Below are positions 34,967-43,508 of a stretch of 64,000 bases of DNA, one piece after another. Position 1 is the stretch's first letter. Every line of letters starts with the position of its first letter. This DNA is from JAAFJM01 sp964529175 (GTDB taxonomy: Bacteria; Bacteroidota; Bacteroidia; UKL13-3). Under the pieces are notes generated by a model. It was not told where the DNA came from, ran no database searches, and saw only the letters and a program-made list of their open reading frames with translations. A program made the translations under genes and the position numbers. The DNA lies in assembly GCA_964529175.1 (NCBI GenBank), contig CAZGVO010000012.1, positions 1-64,000 of the forward strand, in the 5' to 3' direction.

Positions 34967-34982
34967 TCCCGATAAATCGGGA
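34967..34982. repeat. 16-bp palindrome in the antiporter upstream gap
   Basis: TCCCGATAAATCGGGA, arms TCCCGAT and ATCGGGA around AA. It is inside the 195-bp gap between the antiporter and the universal stress gene. From about 35035 to 35100 the gap consists of CTATCAACTA-type words like those at 33515-33605. Confidence 0.6.
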
Positions 34983-35100
34983 GTTGTATTGTTATTTTCC
35001 TTTATTGTTTTATTGCTTCTTGTCAATTGCCAATTGCTTATTGTCTATAAACTATGGTCTATTAACTATCATCTATGATCTATCAACTAACAACTGTCAA

Positions 35101-35961
35101 CTAAACCCCATCTTCGTTTACCAATAATAAATTACAAGGCAAATCGGCTAAAGCAAATTCAATATCAGTTGGAAAAACACGGTCAATCAAATTTAGTTTT
35201 CTGTCGGGTGAGTTTAGTACCAATAAATCCGCTTCATTTTCGCGGGCATATTTGGTAATTACATAACCTGGCTTGCCTTCTATACGTTCCACATTTACTT
35301 TTAAACCGCCACAATCGTTACAACTTAAAATATATTCTAGCTTTTTATTTTCCTCGCTAATTAATTGTTCTTTGTGATGAGCCATTTCGTTTTCTTTAAA
35401 CTCATCGCTACGTATTAATGCGGCTTTGCTTAAATCGGTTTCTTGTATTACGTCTACATATTTTACATTAAAAGCTTTGGCTATTTCAATGGCTTTTGCA
35501 ATGGTGTTAACTGTTTTTGGATTATCAGAACCTTCAACTACTATGCGTTTTAAAGGGTTCGATTCTATCATAGGTTCAGTAAGCATTAACATGCTGCATT
35601 TTACCCTACGACTTAATTTACGAGCCACACTGCCCATAAAATATTTTATTAAACTTTCTTTTTCTAAAGCACCTGCTACCAGTAGATCAAACTGTTCATC
35701 TTCACATATTTGTAAAATAGTTTCAACAGGTTCGCCTTCGCGCCAAATTAATTGTGAGTTGCTTAAATTATATTTATCAAAAAGGTCTTTTAAAGTCTTT
35801 TCATCTTCGGTACTTTGTTTGCCAACATGTATAAAAAACAAGTTGGATACAAATCCTTTTTGCATTTTAGAAGCTTCAGCTATAATAGCCTCAAGCCTTG
35901 GCGAAAAAGCAATGGCTATTCCAATTTTTTTAAAAATTAATTCTTTTTTCTCTGCACTCAT
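35101..35961 (-). CDS. Universal stress protein, two UspA domains
   Basis: A 286-residue cytoplasmic protein with two tandem UspA folds, about residues 10-140 and 145-286. Each shows the alpha/beta pattern; the first has DLLVAGALEKESLIKYFMGS, resembling the G-2x-G-9x-G(S/T) nucleotide loop, and the second has ADLLVLNSPDRKLNLIDRVF, where the glycines are lost. The first domain therefore may bind ATP and the second may only dimerise. UspA proteins act in stress tolerance. The gene precedes the antiporter and may be read with it. Confidence 0.82.
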   Translation of the reverse strand: MSAEKKELIFKKIGIAIAFSPRLEAIIAEASKMQKGFVSNLFFIHVGKQSTEDEKTLKDLFDKYNLSNSQLIWREGEPVETILQICEDEQFDLLVAGALEKESLIKYFMGSVARKLSRRVKCSMLMLTEPMIESNPLKRIVVEGSDNPKTVNTIAKAIEIAKAFNVKYVDVIQETDLSKAALIRSDEFKENEMAHHKEQLISEENKKLEYILSCNDCGGLKVNVERIEGKPGYVITKYARENEADLLVLNSPDRKLNLIDRVFPTDIEFALADLPCNLLLVNEDGV

Positions 35962-36045
35962 CGTATTTAATTAATTAATAGTTTTTCTTTTTCTAGGTTT
36001 GCAAATGTATATTTTAGTTTATGTTTTATGTTTAGCTATTGTAAA

Positions 36046-37410
36046 TTATTCGTTACAAAGTAGCCAAACTAAACTGCCTATTGCGGCAGCACCTAAATGT
36101 AACTCACGCTCATTTACTGCTTCAAATACATCATTTTCAGTATGGTGGTAATCAAAATAACGTTGCGAATCAGGCACATAACCAATCAATGCTTTGCAAT
36201 TATTTTTTAGTGGACCAATATCGGCACCACCTCCCCCAAGGTCTATTTTATCCCAACCATAGTTTCTAAACAAATGTGCTTTAGCGGCCATATTTTTATA
36301 AACGGTAGAATCGCTAATGCCAAAACCACGCGGAACAAAACCTCCTGCATCGGTTTCAATAGCTGCATAATGGTTTTCTTTATTCAAAGCTGCTAACTCA
36401 GCATATTTTATGCCACCACGCAAACCATTTTCTTCGTTCATAAAAAGCACTGCGCGCAATGTACGCTGCGGTTTTAAGTTTAAGGTTTTAAACAAACGCA
36501 ATACTTCTATACTTTGTACACAACCTGCCCCGTCATCGTGAGCACCTTCGCCCACATCCCAACTATCTAAATGACCACCCACTAATATAATTTCATTGGC
36601 TTTGGTCGTTCCGTTTATTTGTCCAATTACATTATAGCTCAATACACTATCAATGGTGTTTTGACAATTTAAGTTAAAGTAAAATTGGGTTTGATTATTT
36701 TGTTTGATAGATTTACTCAATGCATCGGCATGGTTACTGCTAATGGCACATGCAGGAATTTTTGGAAACGAATCGTTGTAATACATAGCGCCTGTATGTG
36801 CAAATTCATCGTGAGCTAAAGTTACGCTGCGCACCACCACTCCAATGGCGCCATATTTGGCAGCTTCTGTAGCTCCACGCCCACGTTGGTTCACAGCACC
36901 TCCATAAGCACTTCCTGTACTAATTTGAGTTGGGTCCATTGGGCGATTAAAAAACACAATTTTACCAGCAATTTTTTCTTTGCCTAAACTTTTTAATTCT
37001 TCAAAGTTTTTTACCTCAATTACATTGGCTGTTATGCCATTTTTAGGAGTAGATACTGAGCCACCTAATGCTAAAATATTTACTTTGTAGGGTTTATTTT
37101 CATTGATAATTTTCCCTATTTCGGTTTGTTTGCTGCCTCTTACCCAACGCGGAACCATAACAGGTTGAAGCCACACACTATCAAAACCATAACTTTTCAT
37201 TTTGTTATACATTAACTGTACGGCTTTTTCGGCCTGCGGACTACCGCTAATACGGTTACCTACTTTTTTACATAAATCACGCAGGTCTGAATATGCTTTT
37301 CCGTTAAGCAATACTTCGTCAGTAATTTGTTTAATAACAGCAGCATCGTTGGTTTGAGCCGTTAGTTGGAAGCAATAAAGAGAAAATAAGAGTATAAAAA
37401 ATTTGTTCAT
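36046..37410 (-). CDS. Secreted M28-family metallopeptidase
   Basis: A 454-residue protein with signal peptide MNKFFILLFSLYCFQLTAQ. A PA-like insert (about 115-240, with GKIVFFNRPMD and GAIGVVVRSVTL) precedes the catalytic part. The zinc ligands and base of family M28 are visible in order: GGHLDSWDVGEGAHDDGAGC (His, Asp), FMNEENGLRGG (Glu-Glu), TDAGG (Asp) and FDYHHTENDVF (His). The layout is that of carboxypeptidase Q / plasma glutamate carboxypeptidase relatives, which release amino acids from peptides in the periplasm or medium. Monocistronic. Confidence 0.9.
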   Translation of the reverse strand: MNKFFILLFSLYCFQLTAQTNDAAVIKQITDEVLLNGKAYSDLRDLCKKVGNRISGSPQAEKAVQLMYNKMKSYGFDSVWLQPVMVPRWVRGSKQTEIGKIINENKPYKVNILALGGSVSTPKNGITANVIEVKNFEELKSLGKEKIAGKIVFFNRPMDPTQISTGSAYGGAVNQRGRGATEAAKYGAIGVVVRSVTLAHDEFAHTGAMYYNDSFPKIPACAISSNHADALSKSIKQNNQTQFYFNLNCQNTIDSVLSYNVIGQINGTTKANEIILVGGHLDSWDVGEGAHDDGAGCVQSIEVLRLFKTLNLKPQRTLRAVLFMNEENGLRGGIKYAELAALNKENHYAAIETDAGGFVPRGFGISDSTVYKNMAAKAHLFRNYGWDKIDLGGGGADIGPLKNNCKALIGYVPDSQRYFDYHHTENDVFEAVNERELHLGAAAIGSLVWLLCNE

Positions 37411-37489
37411 TACCAGTAATATATTTTATGCATTCAAATATATTGTTTGTAAGGGATTTTAAAAGTGGGAAATTTTTCTGTTTCAATTA

Positions 37490-38188
37490 CTATTCCTTAA
37501 TAGGTTTACTTGTTTTTTTAGCAGGTTTTGGGTTAATAAATTGTGCATCGTAAAAACTTTTTACTCTAGGTTTATCATTAACATGTAGCTTAATTAAATC
37601 TAATAGAACCAAGTACATGCCAGTAGCCAGTTCTATTCTTATGGTATTTCCATCAAACGAGCCTTCTTTTACTTCTCCTTTTTTAGTTAATTGAGCGTTT
37701 CTAACGCTTATATATTGGTTTAATATTTCAATTGATTTGTCTTTAAATTCTTGTTTTAAATCTATCTCCAATTGGCAAGCATCATTAAGCCGTTGCATAA
37801 TGGTTTCAGCTTCGGTTTTTTTCATTTTATTGTATTCCTCTTTTCCGTTAGGAAACAAAGCGTTAAAAGCCACCGGTTTTTTTCGTTTCCAGCTATATAC
37901 TTCATCGTATAAATTGGTTACAAAGCCAATAAATTCATTTAATACACTGTTTACCGTTATGGTTTTTCCTTTTTTAGTGGTTACGGTAGTTTCTTGGTTG
38001 CTTAGCCATTTTCTGTATTTATTATACAATGGCTCCACTAGGGCAATCATGGCTGTATATTCGCCTGTATTGTTTTCAGTATTTTGATATGCTTTTAAAT
38101 AATTAAGATGACCTTGTGCTAATAAGCCAAAATGCTCATCACTTAGTCTTGAATTTTCAAACGGATTTTCTAAAATATTGTTTATCAT
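37490..38188 (-). CDS. Conserved hypothetical protein (DUF6261-like)
   Basis: A 232-residue soluble, mostly helical protein beginning MINNILENPFENSRLSDEHFGLL. A mid-region (YRKWLSNQ, YSWKRKKPVAFNALFPNGKE) and a C-terminal Lys/Pro-rich tail (NPKPAKKTSKPIKE) are visible. The pattern resembles the Bacteroidota family DUF6261, whose members often lie near mobile or repeated DNA, but I cannot assign a function. It stands alone, immediately left of the tandem-repeat array. Confidence 0.5.
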   Translation of the reverse strand: MINNILENPFENSRLSDEHFGLLAQGHLNYLKAYQNTENNTGEYTAMIALVEPLYNKYRKWLSNQETTVTTKKGKTITVNSVLNEFIGFVTNLYDEVYSWKRKKPVAFNALFPNGKEEYNKMKKTEAETIMQRLNDACQLEIDLKQEFKDKSIEILNQYISVRNAQLTKKGEVKEGSFDGNTIRIELATGMYLVLLDLIKLHVNDKPRVKSFYDAQFINPKPAKKTSKPIKE

Positions 38189-38387
38189 ATTATATCCTAT
38201 ATTTTAAATGGTTATTTAGTGGCTCAAAATTACAAGTGCTAAAATTTGCATTGGTTTTTAACCAATTAGGTTTACTTAAAAACCATATTTTTTTATTTAT
38301 AATAGCTACTTTTTAATGCCATAAACCAAATAACTTTAATTATCATTATTTTATAATAGCTTGTTTAATAAAACGATAACATTAATA

Positions 38388-38639
38388 TTTTGGTATGATG
38401 ATGTAATAAATAAACCAAAATCAAAAATACCATTACATGATGATGTAATGACAAAACCGAAGCCGAAAATACCGTTACATGATTATGTAATGGCAAAACC
38501 GAAGCCGAAAATACTGTTACATGATGATGTAATGACAAAACCGAAGCCGAAAATACCATTACATGATAATGTAATGACTAAACCGAAGCCGAAAATATTG
38601 TTACATGATGATGTAATGACAAAACCGAAATTGAAAAGG
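38388..38639 (+). repeat. Six-unit 42-bp tandem repeat with palindromic core
   Basis: Six head-to-tail 42-bp units (38388, 38430, 38472, 38514, 38556, 38598), the first diverged. The core of each is TTACATGATNATGTAAT, an inverted repeat, followed by GACAAAACCGAAGCCGAAAATA. There are no spacers. Because 42 is a multiple of three, a frame stays open on the plus strand (38361-38663, TTG start, repeating KPKPKIPLHDDVMT) and partly on the minus strand. A protein product is doubtful. The gap 38189-38866 has no other gene. Confidence 0.85.
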
Positions 38640-38664
38640 GAGACTGTCCAAAAAAGTGGGTAAA
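38640..38664 (+). mobile_element. Possible insertion-sequence end remnant
   Basis: Directly after the last repeat unit comes GAGACTGTCCAAAAAAGTGG, similar to terminal inverted repeats of IS256-like elements in Bacteroidota. No transposase or matching second end was seen, so this would be a solo scar at the edge of the accessory region. The following 200 bases to 38866 hold no gene that I can support. Confidence 0.35.
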
Positions 38665-38866
38665 GGGTACTGTTTAACTAAGTGTATAAAGGAATAATTA
38701 GTTTAAAATGAATATGTTAAATTGGCAGGAGCCTTGATTGCAACTTTTCTTACCATAAGACTAACTTTTTAAATTACAGTAAATAGAACTATAAGAATTT
38801 ATTTTAGCGCGACACCCTTTGGCGTTTCTACCAAGTAATTTTGCAGTAACTAGAAACAAAAATACT

Positions 38867-39283
38867 ATGGAAGAACAGTTTTATTACTCAGATATTACTA
38901 ATAATGAACTCCTATATTTACTGAAACAACCAAATTTTGCTGCTTCGTTAGCATATTTAGTTGATTTTAAAAATCATTCTGATTTGACTGTTACTCCACA
39001 CGATTATTCAATTGAAATATCGAATAAGGATATATGCATTGCTGTTATTTTATTAGCGGGATTTGAAACAAACGAATATTTAACTTTAAAAAATAATGTA
39101 AATTTTAATTTGATAACTTTAAGTAAAATAATACCTGGAATGTGCGAATTTGAAAATATGCCACTAAAATACATAGATAATTTAGCCTGGTTTTTTTCTG
39201 CAATAAATAGGTCGAAAAATGAAGAAGTGAAGAAAATTAGCCGTATTAAGAATTTAAATATGGATTCAGTATCAATCTCATAA
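38867..39283 (+). CDS. Unknown protein, copy 1 of a tandem pair
   Basis: ATG 38867 gives 138 residues beginning MEEQFYYSDITNN; upstream codons of the open frame lack a good start. The core (AASLAYLVDFKNHSDLTVTP, then DYSIEIS) is almost identical at DNA level to the next gene, while the ends differ. It appears soluble, alpha/beta, with a late aromatic motif LAWFFSAINRS. I recognise no family. Duplication and the downstream nuclease operon suggest an accessory, perhaps immunity-like role, which is a guess. Confidence 0.55.
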   Translation: MEEQFYYSDITNNELLYLLKQPNFAASLAYLVDFKNHSDLTVTPHDYSIEISNKDICIAVILLAGFETNEYLTLKNNVNFNLITLSKIIPGMCEFENMPLKYIDNLAWFFSAINRSKNEEVKKISRIKNLNMDSVSIS

Positions 39284-39304
39284 TAATAACTAAACAATAC
39301 AAAC

Positions 39305-39703
39305 ATGGAAGACCAATTTTATTACTCAAACATTTTTAATAATTCATTATTACACTTGCTTAGGCAGCCAGATTTTGCTGCTTCGTTAGCATATTTAGTC
39401 GATTTTAAAAATCATTCAGATTTGACTGTTACTCCATATGATTATTCAATAGAAATATCGAATAATGAAATAACTATAGCCATTGTTCTTTTTTCTGGGT
39501 TTGAATTAAATGAGTATTTGGCACTAAAGAATAAAAGGAACTTTCATATCATTTGTATTAATCCAATATTTTTACAAATGTGTGAATTTGAGGAGATGCA
39601 ATTAAAATATATTGATAAGTTATCCTGGTTTTTTTCTGTAATAAACAGATCGGAAAACGAATTGGTGAAAGAAATTAATTGGATAAAAAATTTAACAGTT
39701 TAG
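39305..39703 (+). CDS. Unknown protein, copy 2 of a tandem pair
   Basis: A 132-residue paralogue of the preceding product, starting MEDQFYYSNIFNN 21 bp after its stop. The shared central block (residues about 20-55) is nearly identical in DNA, with scattered third-base changes; other parts are 50-60 % alike by eye. It also ends with a KLSWFFSVINRSENE motif. The pair is followed by 103 bp of AT-rich DNA before the nuclease operon. Function is unknown. Confidence 0.55.
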   Translation: MEDQFYYSNIFNNSLLHLLRQPDFAASLAYLVDFKNHSDLTVTPYDYSIEISNNEITIAIVLFSGFELNEYLALKNKRNFHIICINPIFLQMCEFEEMQLKYIDKLSWFFSVINRSENELVKEINWIKNLTV

Positions 39704-39806
39704 TAAAAAAATAATGTTTGGTAATACCATAACTAATTCCGTTAATTACAATTAAAATAGGGTAGCAGAAAACTATTTAAGTAAGCAAAATATAAAAATA
39801 TAAAAT

Positions 39807-40106
39807 ATGATTTCAGACGTAAGAGAAAAAGGAAGCCTCATTGAAGTTTATGATGCAAATAGTAAAAGAATTTCTTACATGAGTGTAGGAAGTAAAGAGC
39901 TTGTTGGTATTGCAAGCAATTTCTTTGTTGTTATCAATGGTTTACTAGTTGAAGTGTATGATGAAAAATGTAAACGTGTTTCATATATGAGTAAAGGTAG
40001 CAAAATTGTAAAAGGTGCAGCGGGCAATACTTTTACAGTAAAAAATGGTAGCCTTATTGAAACCTATGATGAGAATTGTAAAAGAATAAGTTACAAAAAC
40101 GCTTAA
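39807..40106 (+). CDS. Small protein of three 36-residue repeats
   Basis: A 99-residue protein made almost only of a 36-residue repeat that starts at residues 9, 45 and 81: G-[SL]-L-[IV]-E-[VT]-Y-D-x3-K-R-[IV]-S-Y, then MSxGSK and a GxAxN strand. The pattern is beta-rich and would form a small sandwich, propeller or solenoid unit, with no signal peptide. It ends two bases before the ATG of the first PD-(D/E)XK nuclease gene, so the two are translated together and may act together. No known family is recognised. Confidence 0.65.
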   Translation: MISDVREKGSLIEVYDANSKRISYMSVGSKELVGIASNFFVVINGLLVEVYDEKCKRVSYMSKGSKIVKGAAGNTFTVKNGSLIETYDENCKRISYKNA

Positions 40107-40108
40107 AT

Positions 40109-41374
40109 ATGGAAATAGCAGAAGAAACAATCAAAAATTTACTTAGTCAGGTTTCTACCATTGTAAGTAAATACGATGAAATAGCAGTAGCAAATGGAGA
40201 AAACTTCAATGTATTTCAAATACTTAACTTATCAAGTGCTGAAGTTAGATTACATTCAAAACTGTTAGCTGAATTACTAAATCCTAAAGGAAGCCATAAT
40301 TTAGGAGATGTATTTCTTAAGTTGTTTATTCAAAGATTAAACAATAGTCCATTTATAGGTGAGCCTCTGAAATTATCAGAGCTTGAAAATTCACTGATAG
40401 AAGTTGAAAAATATACTGGTAATATTGATAAGCAAAATGATACTGGAGGTAATATTGATATTTTTATTCATTTGCCAGGTCAAAGCGATTTAGTGATTGA
40501 AAATAAAATTTTTGCAGGCGACCAAGAAAGTCAATTAAGGCGTTATCATAATTTCAATAAAACAAAGAAACCAGTACTTGTTTATTTGACATTGGATGGC
40601 AAGGAAGCAGATGAATTCACTACAAAAAATTCACAGTATAATGAAAATAAAATTGAACCGGTCTTATTTTCTTATCAAAGTGATGTAAAAGAATGGTTAG
40701 AAGATTGTAGAAAAGAAGCGACCAATTTACCTGTGGTTAGAGAAACAATAACGCAATACATTAATTTAATTAAAAACCTAACAGGACAAAGTATGAATAA
40801 TAATATGAAAAATGACGTTGTAAAAGCTATATCTGAAAGTGGTGCTAAAGTTAAAGGAGCATTTGAAATTGGGACCGCCTTATCTGATGTTAAAAAACTG
40901 CTATTGAAAAAATTTGCAGAAGAAGTTATACTAAAAGTAAAGAAAGCGAAACCAAGTGTTAGTGCTGATTTATCAAATAATTTCGGTGAAAAATGGAACG
41001 GTATTTCATTTAGTTTACAGACAATTAGCAGTACTAATGTTTATTTTTCATTTTTAAAAGATTATAAGGATGTTTATCTCGAAATAGGTAATAAACAGAA
41101 TTACTGGCAAGATAAAATAAAGAAGGTCGAATTAAAAAACATAGAATATTATAGGAATGCTTTAGTTAATATTTCAAAAGGTTGGGGGATAATTGAAAAT
41201 ACTGTAAACGCTTGGAATGGTGATTGGGTATGCAGATATAGGAAAATGGATGTTTGGATAAATGATGGTAGTCTTTGGTACGATATTGCCGAAAACAAAT
41301 TTGATGATAAGGCTGAAAAAGTAGCGCAAGATATTTTAGTACTTCTTGAGTCTACTGAGAAGAAACAATTCTAA
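40109..41374 (+). CDS. PD-(D/E)XK nuclease family protein (PDDEXK_4-like), copy 1
   Basis: A 421-residue cytoplasmic protein. Residues 28-75 (NFNVFQILNLSSAEVRLHSK, then LLAELLNPKGSH) are shared with the next product. The catalytic centre follows: GNIDIFI (Asp117), LVIENK (Glu131, Lys133) and GDQESQLRRY (137-146), the D-ExK-QxxxQLxxY order of PF14281-type nucleases. The C-terminal half (about 290-415) differs from copy 2 and may set specificity. Position after the repeat protein and before copy 2 and a WYL regulator suggests a DNA-targeting accessory system. No methyltransferase or helicase is near. Confidence 0.78.
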   Translation: MEIAEETIKNLLSQVSTIVSKYDEIAVANGENFNVFQILNLSSAEVRLHSKLLAELLNPKGSHNLGDVFLKLFIQRLNNSPFIGEPLKLSELENSLIEVEKYTGNIDKQNDTGGNIDIFIHLPGQSDLVIENKIFAGDQESQLRRYHNFNKTKKPVLVYLTLDGKEADEFTTKNSQYNENKIEPVLFSYQSDVKEWLEDCRKEATNLPVVRETITQYINLIKNLTGQSMNNNMKNDVVKAISESGAKVKGAFEIGTALSDVKKLLLKKFAEEVILKVKKAKPSVSADLSNNFGEKWNGISFSLQTISSTNVYFSFLKDYKDVYLEIGNKQNYWQDKIKKVELKNIEYYRNALVNISKGWGIIENTVNAWNGDWVCRYRKMDVWINDGSLWYDIAENKFDDKAEKVAQDILVLLESTEKKQF

Positions 41375-41391
41375 TTATTGATTGAATAAAT

Positions 41392-42564
41392 ATGGAGTTA
41401 ACACAATCAATACAGTACCTTCTTAGTTCTGTTTCCGAAATAAATAAAAAGTATGAAGAAATAGCAAGTATTACAGGAGAAAACTTTAACATTTTTAAAG
41501 TATTAAACTTACAGTCAGATGAGGTGCGTTTGCATTCAAGACTTTTAGGAGAATTATTAAACCCCCATGGTTCTCATGGTAAAAATGAATTATTTCTGGA
41601 ATTGTTTTTATCAACTTTAAATTTGAATAGTGAATATACTCAAGAGGAGATAAAAAATGCAACTGTAATTGTAGAAGAGAACATAGGTAATATCTCAGAT
41701 GATTACTCAAAAGGAGGTAGAATTGATTTAGTTATTAAATTTCTGGGGAATAAAGAAATAGTTATTGAAAATAAAATAGGTGCTGGTGACCAATTTAATC
41801 AATTAGGTCGATATCATGAGCAATATCACAATGCTCATATTTTATATTTAACACCTTTAGAAAAGAAACCTTCTAAAGAAAGCCTTGGAGAAAAATTAAA
41901 ACTTGAGCAAGTAAAATGCATTACTTATAGAAATGAAATAAAGAAATGGATAGAACTATGCCATGAAAAAACATCCAATTTTCCGATGTTAAGAGAAACT
42001 ATCACACAATATATTTTTTTAATTAAACATATAACAAATCAAACAATGAATGAAGAAATGGAAAAGGAAATAGTAAAAAAAATAATTAGTAGCCAAGAAA
42101 TGATGAATGCAGCTGAAATTATTTATAATAATTTTGGTGGTGCTAAAATTGAAATAATGAAAAGTTTTGGTGAAAAGATTCGTGATAAATTTCCTAATCT
42201 TATTTGTGATCCATTTCCAGGCGATGATAATGATGTTGAATTTCATTTTTATAATCGCAAATGGAGTAATGTAAAGATTCGTATTCGATTAATAACAAAT
42301 GAATATGCAAGAATAAGTATTCGTTATGAAAATGATTTTAAAGAGTTAGAAAGCTTTGCAGCATTATGTGAAAAGTTAAATAGCAAGTTTAAAAATACTA
42401 ATTATAAAGAAGACCCTAACAATTTATTTGTTTATAATATTGCTAAATGGGACTATAATATAATTTGGAATTCTGTTAATTCTGATAATGACGAATTTAT
42501 TAAAAAAATATTTGAGAATATTGAGCTATATCAAAATGCTCTTGCAAACATTAACGGTTTATAA
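41392..42564 (+). CDS. PD-(D/E)XK nuclease family protein (PDDEXK_4-like), copy 2
   Basis: A 390-residue paralogue of the preceding protein, 17 bp downstream. The N-terminal block is alike (NFNIFKVLNLQSDEVRLHSR, then LLGELLNPHGSH), and the active site is kept: GGRIDLVI (Asp112), IVIENK (Glu126, Lys128) and GDQFNQLGRY (132-141). The C-terminal domain is different (FHFYNRKWSNVKIRIRL, later WDYNIIWNSVNSD). Both copies therefore look catalytically competent. Fast divergence outside the core is usual for defence proteins, but a housekeeping repair role is not excluded. Confidence 0.78.
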   Translation: MELTQSIQYLLSSVSEINKKYEEIASITGENFNIFKVLNLQSDEVRLHSRLLGELLNPHGSHGKNELFLELFLSTLNLNSEYTQEEIKNATVIVEENIGNISDDYSKGGRIDLVIKFLGNKEIVIENKIGAGDQFNQLGRYHEQYHNAHILYLTPLEKKPSKESLGEKLKLEQVKCITYRNEIKKWIELCHEKTSNFPMLRETITQYIFLIKHITNQTMNEEMEKEIVKKIISSQEMMNAAEIIYNNFGGAKIEIMKSFGEKIRDKFPNLICDPFPGDDNDVEFHFYNRKWSNVKIRIRLITNEYARISIRYENDFKELESFAALCEKLNSKFKNTNYKEDPNNLFVYNIAKWDYNIIWNSVNSDNDEFIKKIFENIELYQNALANINGL

Positions 42565-42572
42565 TTTATTAA

Positions 42573-43490
42573 ATGTCTAAACGCGGCTACATATCACGCT
42601 ATTTGCTCATACTTAAAAAGTTGAAAGTAAAACCTTTTGCTACTTATGAGGAGTTGCAGACTTATATTGATCATCAGTTTGAGTATTTGCAAATGCAAGA
42701 TGATGGATTGCAAATTGGTTTTTCTAAACGAACGCTTCAACGTGACATCAAAGAAATAAGTAATATTTTCGGAATTGATATAGAATATTCAAAGCAAGAA
42801 AAAGGCTATTTCATTAGCCAAAGTGAAAATGAAAACATGAATTTTCAGCGTATGATGGAGGCTTTTGAAATATTTAATTCTTTAAATATGGCTCACGATT
42901 TAAAGCCGTTTATTCATTTAGAAAAGCGTAAACCACAAGGAACTGAAAATTTGTATGGTTTGCTACATGCCATTAAAAACAAGTTTCAAATAAAGTTTAC
43001 TTATCAAAAATTTTGGGAGGAAGAACCAAGTAAACGCCTTGCAGAACCTTATGCTTTAAAAGAGTTTAAAAGTCGCTGGTATATTATGGCTAAGGATAAA
43101 AAAGATAATCATATCAAAAGTTTTGCGCTTGACCGCTTAACGAATCTTGAAATTACTACCCTACATTTTCAATACAATAGTAATTACAATATAGAACAAA
43201 ACTACCGCTATTGTTTTGGCATTATCAGCCCAAATGAGGAGGAACCTCAAGATATTATTTTATCGTTTGAACCATTTCAAGGAAAATATATCAAAACATT
43301 GCCACTGCACGAAACACAAACAGTTTTGGTAGATAATGACGATGAGTTGAAAATTAAGCTAAAACTTTATCTCACTCATGATTTATTAATGGAATTACTT
43401 TCGTTTGGTGATAATGTAAAAGTGATTGAACCCAAAACGTTAGCAGATGAAATTAAGCAAGCACATGAAATGGCCTTTAAGCAATATTGA
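42573..43490 (+). CDS. WYL-domain transcriptional regulator
   Basis: A 305-residue DNA-binding protein, 8 bp after the second nuclease gene. Residues 1-80 form an HTH-type domain with SKRTLQRDIKEISNIFGIDI as the recognition region. The WYL domain (about 125-210) has SRWYIMAKD (Trp169-Tyr170-Ile171) and KSFALDRLTNLEI. A WCX-like C-terminal part follows (DIILSFEPFQGKYIKTLPLH). WYL proteins sense nucleic-acid or nucleotide ligands and frequently control phage-defence operons. Here the regulator is last in the operon, which suggests autoregulation. Confidence 0.86.
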   Translation: MSKRGYISRYLLILKKLKVKPFATYEELQTYIDHQFEYLQMQDDGLQIGFSKRTLQRDIKEISNIFGIDIEYSKQEKGYFISQSENENMNFQRMMEAFEIFNSLNMAHDLKPFIHLEKRKPQGTENLYGLLHAIKNKFQIKFTYQKFWEEEPSKRLAEPYALKEFKSRWYIMAKDKKDNHIKSFALDRLTNLEITTLHFQYNSNYNIEQNYRYCFGIISPNEEEPQDIILSFEPFQGKYIKTLPLHETQTVLVDNDDELKIKLKLYLTHDLLMELLSFGDNVKVIEPKTLADEIKQAHEMAFKQY

Positions 43491-43508
43491 TTATAAAAAA
43501 ATAATTTT

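Noticed and set aside
38388..38639. CRISPR-like array
   Set aside because: Units are contiguous 42-bp copies without unique spacers, and no cas gene is near; it is a tandem repeat.
38361..38663. A 100-codon protein of KPKPKIPLHDDVMT repeats
   Set aside because: TTG start, no ribosome-entry context seen, and openness follows automatically from a 42-bp repeat unit; the opposite strand is also partly open. Kept only as a repeat.
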